Source: Paracoccus onchidii (GTDB lineage Bacteria > Pseudomonadota > Alphaproteobacteria > Rhodobacterales > Rhodobacteraceae). From it: DNA of 64,000 bases. Made by a program: the position numbers and the translations under genes. The DNA lies in the NCBI RefSeq assembly GCF_028294535.1, contig NZ_JAQBIE010000015.1, positions 36,567-100,566 on the forward strand, in the 5' to 3' direction. The notes beneath the pieces were generated by a model that was not told the origin of the DNA, searched no databases, and was given only the letters and a program-made list of their open reading frames with translations. Shown piece by piece: positions 35,453-44,308 of this stretch; position 1 is the stretch's first letter, and each line of letters begins with the position of its first letter.

Positions 35453-36963
35453 CCGGTATCCTGATCGCCATCGAAATGTTTCATTTCCTGCGCCCCTGGT
35501 TTCTGCTGCTGATCCCGGCGGCGGCCCTGCTGTGGTGGTATTTGCGTCATCGGCTGGGTCATCAGAACCTGCCGACCGATACGGTGGCGCCGCATTTGCT
35601 TGTGGCGCTGACGGTCGGGCAACAGCGCAAAGGGCGCTTGATGCCCATTGATCTTGTGGCGGTCCTGATGGTGCTGACATCCTTGGGTGCGTCTGGCCCG
35701 ACATGGTCGCGTGTGCCTGATCCTTTCGTGGCCCAGACCGCGCCATTGGTGATTGCCTTGCATGTTTCGCCGTCAATGCAGGCAACGGATGTCCAACCCT
35801 CGCGTCTGGACCGGGCCAAACAGAAGATCCGTGACCTTCTGGCGATCAGGGCGGGTGCGCGCTCGGCGCTTGTGGCCTATGGCGCGACGGCGCATTCGGT
35901 TGTGCCCATGACCGAGGATCCCAATGTGTTGCAGCCCTATCTGGAGGGTTTGCAACCCGACGTGATGCCGGATGATGGGAACGATGCCGGGCGGGCGCTT
36001 GATCTGGCGAATGACATTCTTGCGGATGAGGATGCGCCGGGGGGGGTTCTGTTCGTCACGGATGCATTGCAATCATCGGATGTTGCTGGGCTGAGCAGTC
36101 AGGAACAGATCAGCGTGGCCATTCTGGCGATGCTGCCACAGGGCAAGGGCGATGCAGGGCTTGATGCGGTATCGGTGCCGGTCGCGCAGGTTGCAATTGA
36201 CGATGGCGACATCGCCCAGTTGGAACGTGCATTGAATGCGGCCTATCGCCGGGCCTTGGCCGAGGATGGCAAACAGCCATGGGATGACAAGGGGTGGATC
36301 CTTGCCTGGCCGGCCGCACTATTGGTGCTGTTATGGTTCAGGCGAGGTTGGACCATGCGGTGGAGCATGGTGGTGGTGCTGTGCTTTGGGCTTCAGATCC
36401 CCGGCGGTGTCCGGGCCGAAGGGGTGGCAGACTGGTTTCTAACGGCGGATCAGCAAGGCCAGATCGCCTTTGACCGCAAGGATTTCACCCGCTCGGCAGA
36501 GCTGTATCTGGATCCCATGCATAAAGGCTATGCCCAGTTCAGGGATGGACAGTATCCCGAAGCAATCGCCACCCTGTCGCAATTGGACACACCCGAGGCA
36601 TCCTTTGTTCAGGGCATGGCGTCGCTGCGCAACCGCGGCTATCGCGATGCCATTGACGCGTTTCAGCTGACCTTGGACCGGGACCCGGATTTTCCGGGGG
36701 CCGCGCATAATCTGGTGCTTGCCAGAAAGATATTGGAATATGTGGAATCCACCCGAGAGCAATCTGATACCGGCGAACATACCGGCGAAGGCGCAGACGA
36801 TATCGTGTTCGATAACGAAGATGCACGCGGTGCCGATACGCAAATTCAGGGGCGCGAGGATTCCATCGGTCTTTTGACCGCGGATCAGTGGATGAATACG
36901 GTTGATACCGACACCGGTGATTTTCTGCGACAGCGATTTGCCATCGAGGCGGCCAGACAATGA
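35449..36963 (+). CDS. BatB/BatC-like VWA plus TPR protein with altered MIDAS
   Basis: A 504-residue protein combining a BatB-like VWA domain (about 95-280) with two N-terminal helices and a BatC-like TPR region (about 385-450, including AQFRDGQYPEAIATLSQLD and RGYRDAIDAFQLTLDRDPDF). The MIDAS site reads HVSPS at 105-109 instead of DxSxS, so its first metal ligand is missing. The C-terminus is acidic with QFQ-type linker and ends near RQRFAIEAARQ. A BatB-BatC fusion is known in other bacteria; loss of the Asp implies the domain binds partners without metal. Confidence 0.88.
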   Translation: MTGILIAIEMFHFLRPWFLLLIPAAALLWWYLRHRLGHQNLPTDTVAPHLLVALTVGQQRKGRLMPIDLVAVLMVLTSLGASGPTWSRVPDPFVAQTAPLVIALHVSPSMQATDVQPSRLDRAKQKIRDLLAIRAGARSALVAYGATAHSVVPMTEDPNVLQPYLEGLQPDVMPDDGNDAGRALDLANDILADEDAPGGVLFVTDALQSSDVAGLSSQEQISVAILAMLPQGKGDAGLDAVSVPVAQVAIDDGDIAQLERALNAAYRRALAEDGKQPWDDKGWILAWPAALLVLLWFRRGWTMRWSMVVVLCFGLQIPGGVRAEGVADWFLTADQQGQIAFDRKDFTRSAELYLDPMHKGYAQFRDGQYPEAIATLSQLDTPEASFVQGMASLRNRGYRDAIDAFQLTLDRDPDFPGAAHNLVLARKILEYVESTREQSDTGEHTGEGADDIVFDNEDARGADTQIQGREDSIGLLTADQWMNTVDTDTGDFLRQRFAIEAARQ

Positions 36964-38207
36964 TCCGGGTGTTTCTGTTATATGTGCTGATGGCGGTACC
37001 GGCCCTTGCTCAAGCCACAGCAGAGCCGATCGTGGAGATCGCGCTGGATCAGCCCGAGGTGATCCCGGGGCAGTCCGCATCCTTGCGGGTCACGGTTCTT
37101 GTGCCCAGTTGGATGTTGAGCCCCCCCGAATTCCCCAGTTTCGAAGCTCCGAACCTGCGGGTCATGACCCCGCCACGTTCGGGCACGTCGATCAGCAGGA
37201 ATATAGATGGCGATACCTGGTCGGGTGTGACTCGGCGTTTCCTGTTGATGCCATTGGTGCCGGGGCGCTTCGCGATTCCGGCGCAAGAAATCGCGCTCAA
37301 CTATGCTGATTCTGATGGAACCACGCCAATTGCCGCTACGGTCGCCACACAGGCCGTGACCCTGACAGGGGTGCTGCCGGAAGGAGCCGAGGGTTTGGAT
37401 CCCTTTATCGCCGCCAGTGATCTGCGGCTGACGCAGGAACTGTCCGGTGATCTCACTGACCTTCAGGTGGGCAATAGCGTCCAGCGCGTGATTACCGCAG
37501 AAATTACCGGCACCTCGCCCATGGTGCTGCCCACCCTCATCCCATCGGCGGAGATTCCGGGTATTCGTGTCTATCCCGATAGTCCGAAGATTGCCGAAAC
37601 CCAGGAACGTGGCCTGTTGGCCGGTCATCGCGTGGAAAGTGAAACCCTGATGGCCGTTGCCGGCGGACAGGGCGAAATCCCCGCCATTTCGCTGCAATGG
37701 TATGATCTGGACAGCAAGGAAATCCAGACAGCCACGATCCCGGCCATGGCAGTGACGGTCGAAGGCGATCTGGCTGATCGTGCCCGACAGGTCGCGGCCA
37801 CGGATTGGCGCCTTCTGGCGGTAATTCTGGGCGGATTGGTTTCTGTATTGCTGGCGCTGTGGTGGATTTTGCCGCGATTGCGCCGATACCGTGCCGCCCG
37901 TCAACATGCCTATCGTGCGGGGCCGGGTTACGCCTTTCGCCGCCTGTCTGCCGCCCTTCATGGCCATGACTATCGCGAAACGCGCCGGTGGCTGGCAATC
38001 TGGCTTGCCCGTTGCGCGCCATTGTCGTCAGACGATTCCAAAGATTTGTCGGCGGCAATGGCTGCCATTGGGGCGGCGCGCTATGGGCAGCATCCGTCAG
38101 ACCGGCAGGGCGAGAACTGGAAAGCACTGCAAAAGGCGATCGATACCGCCCGTCTACATATGAAGACGCGGGACAAGCCTAGCTTGCCAAAGTTGAACCC
38201 CAACTGA
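36960..38207 (+). CDS. BatD-like protein (oxygen tolerance)
   Basis: A 415-residue exported protein with signal peptide (IRVFLLYVLMAVPALAQ), two beta-rich domains as in BatD (IALDQPEVIPGQSASLRVTV, TRRFLLMPLVPGRFAIPAQE) and a C-terminal transmembrane helix near residues 281-303 (LLAVILGGLVSVLLALWW), followed by a basic cytoplasmic tail. It overlaps the VWA/TPR gene by four bases and ends the operon. BatD is believed to help Bat complexes at the membrane. Confidence 0.85.
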   Translation: MIRVFLLYVLMAVPALAQATAEPIVEIALDQPEVIPGQSASLRVTVLVPSWMLSPPEFPSFEAPNLRVMTPPRSGTSISRNIDGDTWSGVTRRFLLMPLVPGRFAIPAQEIALNYADSDGTTPIAATVATQAVTLTGVLPEGAEGLDPFIAASDLRLTQELSGDLTDLQVGNSVQRVITAEITGTSPMVLPTLIPSAEIPGIRVYPDSPKIAETQERGLLAGHRVESETLMAVAGGQGEIPAISLQWYDLDSKEIQTATIPAMAVTVEGDLADRARQVAATDWRLLAVILGGLVSVLLALWWILPRLRRYRAARQHAYRAGPGYAFRRLSAALHGHDYRETRRWLAIWLARCAPLSSDDSKDLSAAMAAIGAARYGQHPSDRQGENWKALQKAIDTARLHMKTRDKPSLPKLNPN

Positions 38208-38230
38208 CATGGCGATCTGACGTCGCTGGG

Positions 38231-39253
38231 TCAGGGTTGGACCATTGCCGCGTTCCATTCCGCCAAAAGACCCGCCCGCCGCAATTGATCATCATAGACC
38301 AGCAGGCCGGTATCCAGCCGGATCGGACGCAGATGCGCGGACGGAGCCTCACCCGTGCCGGGGATCAGCGCAACGCCGGAATCGGCCGCGAACCGGCGCT
38401 GCGCGGTATCCGACAGCAGAAACGACAGCAGCGACGTCGCGCCGCCGGGGTCGGGGGCATTCACGGGGACAAGGGCCGAACGGACGATCGCGAATGTGTA
38501 ATCCTCCAGTGCCAGCCGCACCAGATCGGGGTCGTCAGGTGTAAAGCGCGCGGCATAGCTGGCCACGACATTATAGGCGATGGTGATCCGGCCTGCGCGC
38601 AATTCCTCGATCATGTCGACCGAACAGCAGAACAGGCGCGCATTCAGACGACCCATGACCTCGGCCATGCGCCAGAATCCTTCGGATTCGCGGCTGTCCT
38701 GCGACATCAGAAAGTATCCCACACCGGATTGCTGGGGGTCATAGGTGGCAACGCGGCCATTCAGGGCCGTTGGATGTTCGCGCATCATGGCGATCAGGTC
38801 ACGGCGTGTGCGGGGTACGGAAAGATCGCCCAGACCGCGGCGCGACGCCAGCGTGACCACCGGTTCCAGCGCGACCCCGAACAGCTGATCGCGCCAGCGT
38901 GCCCAGGATGGCAACCCCGTCGCTTTGGGCAGGATAGAGGCGGCGAAGCCATCATTTGCCAACTTCATCTGCAAATCCATTGCAGAGGACATGACCAGAT
39001 CATAGGCAGCGCCCTCGTCATGGATGGCCCGGAACACCTCGATACTGGCGGCCTGATCATATCTGACCCGCATATTCGGGCGCGTCTCGGCGAAATCCTG
39101 CAGAACCGGGGAAATTGCGGTCAGGTCGGTCGTGGACAGGACCCGGATCTCGTCCGATCCGTCGCCAAAGATCCTTTGCTCTTCGATCTCATAGGCAGTG
39201 GCCGGTGCTTGCAAGCAAAGGCTTATGATTGCGGCAAGAACAAGGTCGCGCAT
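38231..39253 (-). CDS. Periplasmic binding protein, sensory partner of the adjacent kinase (ABC type 2)
   Basis: A 340-residue solute-binding protein with a signal peptide (RDLVLAAIISLCLQAPATAY). The body resembles iron/spermidine-type binding proteins (VRYDQAASIEVFRAI, YDLVMSSAMDLQMKLANDGF, ATYDPQQSGVGYFLM). It is the third gene of the regulator-kinase operon, overlapping the kinase end by 31 bases, and no ABC permease or ATPase follows. It therefore likely reports a ligand to the kinase rather than feeding transport. The tandem cysteines in LFCCSVD may form a disulphide. Confidence 0.78.
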   Translation of the reverse strand: MRDLVLAAIISLCLQAPATAYEIEEQRIFGDGSDEIRVLSTTDLTAISPVLQDFAETRPNMRVRYDQAASIEVFRAIHDEGAAYDLVMSSAMDLQMKLANDGFAASILPKATGLPSWARWRDQLFGVALEPVVTLASRRGLGDLSVPRTRRDLIAMMREHPTALNGRVATYDPQQSGVGYFLMSQDSRESEGFWRMAEVMGRLNARLFCCSVDMIEELRAGRITIAYNVVASYAARFTPDDPDLVRLALEDYTFAIVRSALVPVNAPDPGGATSLLSFLLSDTAQRRFAADSGVALIPGTGEAPSAHLRPIRLDTGLLVYDDQLRRAGLLAEWNAAMVQP

Positions 39254-40611
39254 GTGCCTTTTTCCTTTCCGGGTTCGAGAACGAATTTACCACCATGCGC
39301 GGCCGCGACCTCGGACACGATTGTCAGGCCCAGCCCTGATCCGACCACATCACCGACATTGCTGCCGCGCTGGAAACGGGCCGTCAGGTCGGTATCGCCA
39401 TCGGGCAGGCCCTTGCCTTCGTCTTTGACCGACAGTTCCGCCATGCCCGCCTGTGTTTGCAGGGTGACGGTGATCCGGCCGTCGCTGTGGGAATATTTCA
39501 GGGCGTTGTCCAGAATGTTGCGCAGCGCGACCTCGATCATCCGCTCGTCCGCCGGTATTTGGCAGGGATGTTCCAAGCCTGTATCGCGCAGCTCTATATC
39601 ACGCATTTCGGCGATGGGCTGGACAGAACGCAGAACCGAACGTGCAAGCGCCGCAAAATCAATCTCGGCCGCGCTGAACTGGTCGCTGCGATACAGCACC
39701 ATCGCGTGATCCAATATCTGCGTGGCCGAGCGGCTGCTTTCGCCGATGGCGCGCAGCATCCGGCGCAGCCTTGCCCGCGTCGCCTCATCCGAGGTTTCCG
39801 CAAGCGCGATTTCCGCTTCGGTCCGCACAAGCGACAATGGGGTGCGGATACGATGCGCGGCCTCGAAGATGAAGGTCTCGGCCAATTTCAACGCGCCACG
39901 TAGCCGCGCAATGAAATCGTTCAAAGCACCGACCAGCGGCACAAGCTCGCGGGGGGTCGGATGGCGGACAGCACGCAGGTCATGGGGGCCGCGCCGCGCA
40001 ACGGCCCCCGCCAAGCGATCAACCGGCCGGATCACCGCACGTATGGCCCATAATGCCAAGGGTACGGCCAGAATCAGGAATCCCAATCCGATCCAGACCG
40101 CACTGCGCGCGGTGTCGCGCGCGATCGCCGCCTGTCCGTATCGGGTTTGTCCCAACGTCACCACCACCTCTTGCACCTTGTCATCCAGCAATACCCTGCG
40201 CGTGATCGCAGCCAGTCGCAGGCGGCTGTCCTTGTATTCATTGCTGTAAAAGACCGGAGACAGATCGTCGGGCGTGGTCTGGGGTTGCGGTAACGCGTCA
40301 TATCCGGTGACCAGCCGCGTGCCGATCATCAGGCTGTAGAAGATCCGTTCATCGCCCATCGCCCCCAACATCGAGAATGTCGCATAGGGCAGGTCCAGCG
40401 CCAGCCCGTCATCCAGCGCCCGGATCCCATCCCCAACCGAAATGACAGCCGCGCCCAGTATCGCATCCTGACTGGCCCGCGAGGCGCGTTCTGCGGCGAA
40501 CCTGACCGCAAAGAAAAGTGCCACGACCAGCAGCAGGGACAGGGCCAGAAATTGCCACACAAGTCTGCGGCGCAGCGAAAACCCAGCCTGTCGCGCCAGA
40601 ACCGCCCTCAT
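39223..40611 (-). CDS. Sensor histidine kinase, TctE-like
   Basis: A 462-residue membrane kinase. Two transmembrane helices (about 17-38 and 173-195) flank a periplasmic sensor domain of about 135 residues. The phospho-acceptor lies in EAAHRIRTPLSLVRTEAEIA near residue 250, the N-box is NILDNALKYSHSDG, and G-boxes are VKDEGKGLPDG and VGSGLGLTIV. It is coupled to the response regulator by ATGA at 40608-40611. Divergent TctCBA genes identify the likely target. Confidence 0.92.
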   Translation of the reverse strand: MRAVLARQAGFSLRRRLVWQFLALSLLLVVALFFAVRFAAERASRASQDAILGAAVISVGDGIRALDDGLALDLPYATFSMLGAMGDERIFYSLMIGTRLVTGYDALPQPQTTPDDLSPVFYSNEYKDSRLRLAAITRRVLLDDKVQEVVVTLGQTRYGQAAIARDTARSAVWIGLGFLILAVPLALWAIRAVIRPVDRLAGAVARRGPHDLRAVRHPTPRELVPLVGALNDFIARLRGALKLAETFIFEAAHRIRTPLSLVRTEAEIALAETSDEATRARLRRMLRAIGESSRSATQILDHAMVLYRSDQFSAAEIDFAALARSVLRSVQPIAEMRDIELRDTGLEHPCQIPADERMIEVALRNILDNALKYSHSDGRITVTLQTQAGMAELSVKDEGKGLPDGDTDLTARFQRGSNVGDVVGSGLGLTIVSEVAAAHGGKFVLEPGKEKGTCATLFLPQS

Positions 40612-41273
40612 TCCGGGATCAGCCGATAGCCGACACCGCGCAGGGTTTCCAATCGCGCACCAGAACCCTGCAGCTTGCGGCGCAGGCGACCGACATAGAC
40701 TTCGATGGCGTTGTCGCTGATTTCCTCGTCAAAGGAAAACAGGCGGTCGATCAGATGTGGCTTGGAATAGGTCTGGCCGGGTCGGGACAGTAGAATTTCA
40801 AGCAAGCGCAGCTCTCGGGCGCGCAGCTCGCGGGTTTCGTCTCCGATGGTGATCGTCGCGGCAAGGGCATCGAAGATAAAGCCGGCATAATGCTGGCGGC
40901 TGTCGGCCACCCCCTGATGGCGGCGCAGCACAGCCCGGCAACGGGCTTGCAGCTCGGCGAAATCAAAAGGTTTGGTGATATAATCATCAGCGCCCTGATC
41001 CAGTGTGCTGATCCGATCACTGACCGAAGCGCTGGCGGTCATCATGATGACCGGAGTGCTGCGTTGCGCGGCACGTTCTTTCGAAAGAAAATCCCGACCG
41101 TCCCCGTCTGGCAGGGAAATATCAAGTAATATCAGATCATAAGGGGCGGAATCCAGAAAATCTCTGGCTTCTTGCAACGTTCCGGCGCGATCGACGCCAT
41201 GCCCGTCCATTGCCAGCCGCGAGGCGACAGCAGCAGCAAGATCATCGCTATCCTCGACCAGAAGAAAACGCAT
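40608..41273 (-). CDS. OmpR-family response regulator, TctD-like
   Basis: A 221-residue response regulator: receiver domain with phospho-acceptor Asp in YDLILLDISLPDGDG (about 48-62), the conserved Lys in YITKPFDF, and a C-terminal winged helix (DEEISDNAIEVYVGRLRRKL, LRGVGYRL). It is first of the regulator-kinase-binding protein operon and divergent from tctC, so it probably activates the transporter through sites in the 104-base gap. The dyad at 41297-41312 is a candidate. Confidence 0.93.
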   Translation of the reverse strand: MRFLLVEDSDDLAAAVASRLAMDGHGVDRAGTLQEARDFLDSAPYDLILLDISLPDGDGRDFLSKERAAQRSTPVIMMTASASVSDRISTLDQGADDYITKPFDFAELQARCRAVLRRHQGVADSRQHYAGFIFDALAATITIGDETRELRARELRLLEILLSRPGQTYSKPHLIDRLFSFDEEISDNAIEVYVGRLRRKLQGSGARLETLRGVGYRLIPE

Positions 41274-41296
41274 GCGCCCAACTTTTCAGCAGTTCA

Positions 41297-41312
41297 TGAC
41301 AGGTTGGTGTCA
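41297..41312. promoter_or_regulatory. Inverted repeat between regulator and tctC
   Basis: TGACA and TGTCA form 5-bp arms separated by six bases, within the 104-base divergent gap. It is a modest candidate site for the TctD-like regulator. A GGGAGGAAAA ribosome site precedes tctC further on. Confidence 0.3.
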
Positions 41313-41377
41313 GCTTTTCACCAAAAATTGTATCCCGCAAGCCTGCGCCAAACGCGCGGGCTGATGGGAGGAAAATC

Positions 41378-42337
41378 ATGAAGAACTGGACCCGCGTGGC
41401 GATTGCCGCGCTGATGACAAGTGTCGCGGCCCCTGCAATGGCCGAAGAATGCATCGCACCTGCAAACCCGGGGGGCGGATGGGATTTCACCTGCCGTCAG
41501 ATCGGCCGGATCATGACCGATCTGGGCATCGCGCCGAATCTGGTGCAGGTCACCAACCTCGCCGGTGCCGGGGGTGGCGTTGCCTATACCCAGGTTGTCA
41601 GCAGCCGTAACGACGACCCCGAGGTGTTTGTTGCTGCCAGTTCGGCCACCACCACGCGTCTGGCACAGAACGCATTTGCGGGCGCGACGGCGGATCAGGT
41701 GCGCTGGGTCGGCACGATTGGCGGCGATCCCGGGGTGATCGTGGTCGCAAAGGACAGCGAGTATCAGAACCTCGCCGATCTGGTCGAGGCCGTGAAGGCC
41801 GATCCGTCGAAGGTTGCCTTCGCCGGCGGATCTGCGGTCGGTGGGTTCGACCACCTGAAGGTTCTGATGATGCTGGACAAGGCGGGTTTCAGCGAAGCGC
41901 GTCAGGTGAAATATATCGGGCTTGACGGCGGCGCAGACGCTGTGACGCAGACAGTTGGCGGATTTGCGCAGGCCATGACCGGCGATCTTTCCGAGATCAC
42001 CGGCTTTATCAAATCCGGGGATGTCCGTCCGATTGCGGTTCTTTCAGAAGAGCGGGTCGCGGGGTTTGACGACGTTCCTACCGCAAAGGAGCAGGGCGTC
42101 GATATCGTCGCGATGAACTGGCGTGGCATCTATGTACCAAAGGGCATCAGTGATGAACGTTACGACGAATGGGTCGATGCGTTGCAAAAGGTTGGTGCCA
42201 GCGATGAATGGCAGCAGGTGATGGCTGAAAACGGGTTGGCGCCCTATGATGTCTTTGGGGCCGATTTCGAAGCGTTTGTCGCCGACAACATCGCCCAGAT
42301 CCAGGACGTGTCCAAAGAGATCGGGTTGCTGAAATGA
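41378..42337 (+). CDS. tctC: Tripartite tricarboxylate transporter binding protein (TctC family)
   Basis: A 319-residue periplasmic binding protein of the Bug/TctC family with signal peptide (MKNWTRVAIAALMTSVAAPA). Family landmarks include the early APANPGGGWDFTCRQIG block (GG-W of the ligand clamp), NLAGAGGGVAYTQVVS and AGGSAVGGFDHLKVLMM, with carboxylate recognition by the conserved loops. It overlaps tctB by ATGA. The ligand is a carboxylate not identified here. Confidence 0.92.
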   Translation: MKNWTRVAIAALMTSVAAPAMAEECIAPANPGGGWDFTCRQIGRIMTDLGIAPNLVQVTNLAGAGGGVAYTQVVSSRNDDPEVFVAASSATTTRLAQNAFAGATADQVRWVGTIGGDPGVIVVAKDSEYQNLADLVEAVKADPSKVAFAGGSAVGGFDHLKVLMMLDKAGFSEARQVKYIGLDGGADAVTQTVGGFAQAMTGDLSEITGFIKSGDVRPIAVLSEERVAGFDDVPTAKEQGVDIVAMNWRGIYVPKGISDERYDEWVDALQKVGASDEWQQVMAENGLAPYDVFGADFEAFVADNIAQIQDVSKEIGLLK

Positions 42338-42777
42338 TACGTGGCGACCGCATCTTCGGGTCGGTCGTGATTGTCATCGCGCTGGGGTATATCCTCAGCG
42401 CGCGCGGCATCGAGACCAGCTTCATGTCGGACCCGGTCGGCCCGCGGGTTTTTCCCTACATGATCGCGGCGGTGATGATCGTTTGTTCATTGGTGATGGT
42501 CCTGCGTCCTGACCCCGAAGCCGATTGGCCGGCCGGACCCATGCTGGTCCAGCTTGCAATCGCCTTTGGTGTTCTGGTGGCTTATGCCTATGCGATCACG
42601 CCGCTTGGCTTCATTGTTCCGACCGCCTTTGCGTCCGGGGTGCTGTGCTGGCAGATCGGCGGCAAGCCCGTGCGTGCCGCAATCACCGGAATGGGTCTGG
42701 GTATCGGGCTTTGGGTTCTGTTCCGTCTGATCCTGGGTCTGGGTCTGCGTGGCCTGCCTGCGGGCTGGGGGTTCTAA
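42334..42777 (+). CDS. tctB: Tripartite tricarboxylate transporter small membrane subunit (TctB)
   Basis: A 147-residue protein with about four transmembrane helices, the usual size of TctB. Segments such as GDRIFGSVVIVIALGYILSA and SDPVGPRVFPYMIAAVMIV (the conserved DPVGPRVFP box) are characteristic. It lies between tctC and tctA with overlap at its start and three bases to the next ATG. It is required for assembly with the large subunit in known TTT systems. Confidence 0.9.
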   Translation: MIRGDRIFGSVVIVIALGYILSARGIETSFMSDPVGPRVFPYMIAAVMIVCSLVMVLRPDPEADWPAGPMLVQLAIAFGVLVAYAYAITPLGFIVPTAFASGVLCWQIGGKPVRAAITGMGLGIGLWVLFRLILGLGLRGLPAGWGF

Positions 42778-42780
42778 ATC

Positions 42781-44307
42781 ATGGATATTCTTTCCAATCT
42801 TGCGATGGGCTTTGAAATCGCCGCATCGCCCTATACGCTGCTGCTGGCGGTGATCGGCTGTTTCGTCGGCACGATCATCGGCGCGCTGCCGGGGCTTGGG
42901 CCGTCGAACGGCGTCGCACTGCTGATCCCGATTTCCTTTTCGATGGGGCTGGACGCGATCTCGGCGCTGGTGCTGCTGACCTCGGTCTATTACGGCGCGA
43001 TGTATGGCGGGCGCATCAGTTCGATCCTGCTGAACATTCCGGGCGACGAACCCGCGATGATGACAACGCTGGACGGCTATCCCATGGCCAAGCAGGGCCG
43101 CGCCGCCGAGGCGCTGGTCGTGTCGGGCGTGGCGTCTTTCGTGGGGGCATTTGCGGCGACAATCGGGTTGATGATTTTCGCCCCATATCTGGCGCGCGTT
43201 GCATTCAAATTTGGTCCGGCTGAATATTTTGCGCTGTACATGCTGGCCTTCTGCACGCTTGGCGGGATTGGGTCCAACAATCAGGCGAAATCGGCGCTGG
43301 CCGCCGCGATCGGTCTGGCCATTGCGATGATCGGGCTGGACAAGACCACCGGCATGCCGCGTTTCACCTTTGGTGAACTGCATCTGATGGACGGGGTCGA
43401 TTTCCTTGTCGCCATCGTCGGCCTGTTCGCTGTTGCCGAGGTGTTCTTCTTTATCGAGACCCATGGCAAGGACAGCGCCATCGGCGTCAAGCTGGGCAAG
43501 ATACTGGTGCCATGGAAGATGCTGCGCCAGACCAGCGGCGCCATGGCGCGCGGCACCGGGATCGGGTTTGTGTCAGGTGTGCTTCCCGGCGCGGGTGCAT
43601 CGCTGGGGTCGTTCCTTGCCTATATGGCTGAAAAATCCGCCTCGCGTGACAAGGCCAGTTTCGGCACGGGAAATCCTGCGGGGGTTGCGGCGCCAGAGGC
43701 GGGCAACAATGCGGCGGCAGGCGGTGCGTTGGTGCCGATGCTGACATTGGGGGTGCCCGGTTCCGGCACGACGGCGGTGCTTCTGGCATTGTTGCTGACG
43801 CTGAACATCACGCCCGGACCATTGTTGTTCACCGAACGCCCTGAAGTCGTATGGTCGCTGATCGCGGCTCTGCTGATCGCCAATATCGTATTGCTGTTGA
43901 TGAATGTGCCGATGATCAAGATCTTCGTGCATATTCTGTCGGTGCCGGCATGGATCCTTTTGCCCGGCGTCACGATGGTCGCTTTTGTCGGCATCTATTC
44001 GTTGACCGGGTCCAGCTTTGACATGCTGATGATGGTTGGTTTCGGTGTTCTTGGATATGTGATGCGCAAGCTGAGCATACCGACGGTGCCGGTGATCCTT
44101 GGCATCCTGCTGGGCAATGCAATGGAAGACAACCTGCGCCGCGCCATGGTGTTGTCGAACGGCGACTGGACCTTTCTTTTCAGTTCGCCTATCGCGATAG
44201 GGCTGTGGATCGCTGCCATTCTGGGCTTTGTCGCGCCGATTTTCCTTCGTGGGCTGCTGAAAAAGCCGGCCTTGCCCGACAATGATCCAACAACGATCGA
44301 GGATTGA
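42781..44307 (+). CDS. tctA: Tripartite tricarboxylate transporter large membrane subunit (TctA)
   Basis: A 508-residue permease with about 11-12 transmembrane spans. The signature GTIIGALPGLGPSNGVALLI near residues 30-50 and its internal repeat GFVSGVLPGAGASLGSFLAY near 262 are hallmarks of TctA, reflecting a duplicated half. YYGAMYGGRISSILLNIPGD also matches. It is sodium- or proton-coupled in relatives. It is followed after one base by the DUF1446 gene, tying the transported acid to that enzyme. Confidence 0.94.
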   Translation: MDILSNLAMGFEIAASPYTLLLAVIGCFVGTIIGALPGLGPSNGVALLIPISFSMGLDAISALVLLTSVYYGAMYGGRISSILLNIPGDEPAMMTTLDGYPMAKQGRAAEALVVSGVASFVGAFAATIGLMIFAPYLARVAFKFGPAEYFALYMLAFCTLGGIGSNNQAKSALAAAIGLAIAMIGLDKTTGMPRFTFGELHLMDGVDFLVAIVGLFAVAEVFFFIETHGKDSAIGVKLGKILVPWKMLRQTSGAMARGTGIGFVSGVLPGAGASLGSFLAYMAEKSASRDKASFGTGNPAGVAAPEAGNNAAAGGALVPMLTLGVPGSGTTAVLLALLLTLNITPGPLLFTERPEVVWSLIAALLIANIVLLLMNVPMIKIFVHILSVPAWILLPGVTMVAFVGIYSLTGSSFDMLMMVGFGVLGYVMRKLSIPTVPVILGILLGNAMEDNLRRAMVLSNGDWTFLFSSPIAIGLWIAAILGFVAPIFLRGLLKKPALPDNDPTTIED

Positions 44308-44308
44308 C

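Noticed and set aside
38237..39709. Long plus-strand frame opposite binding protein and kinase
   Set aside because: Composition and lack of motifs mark it as antisense of two real genes.
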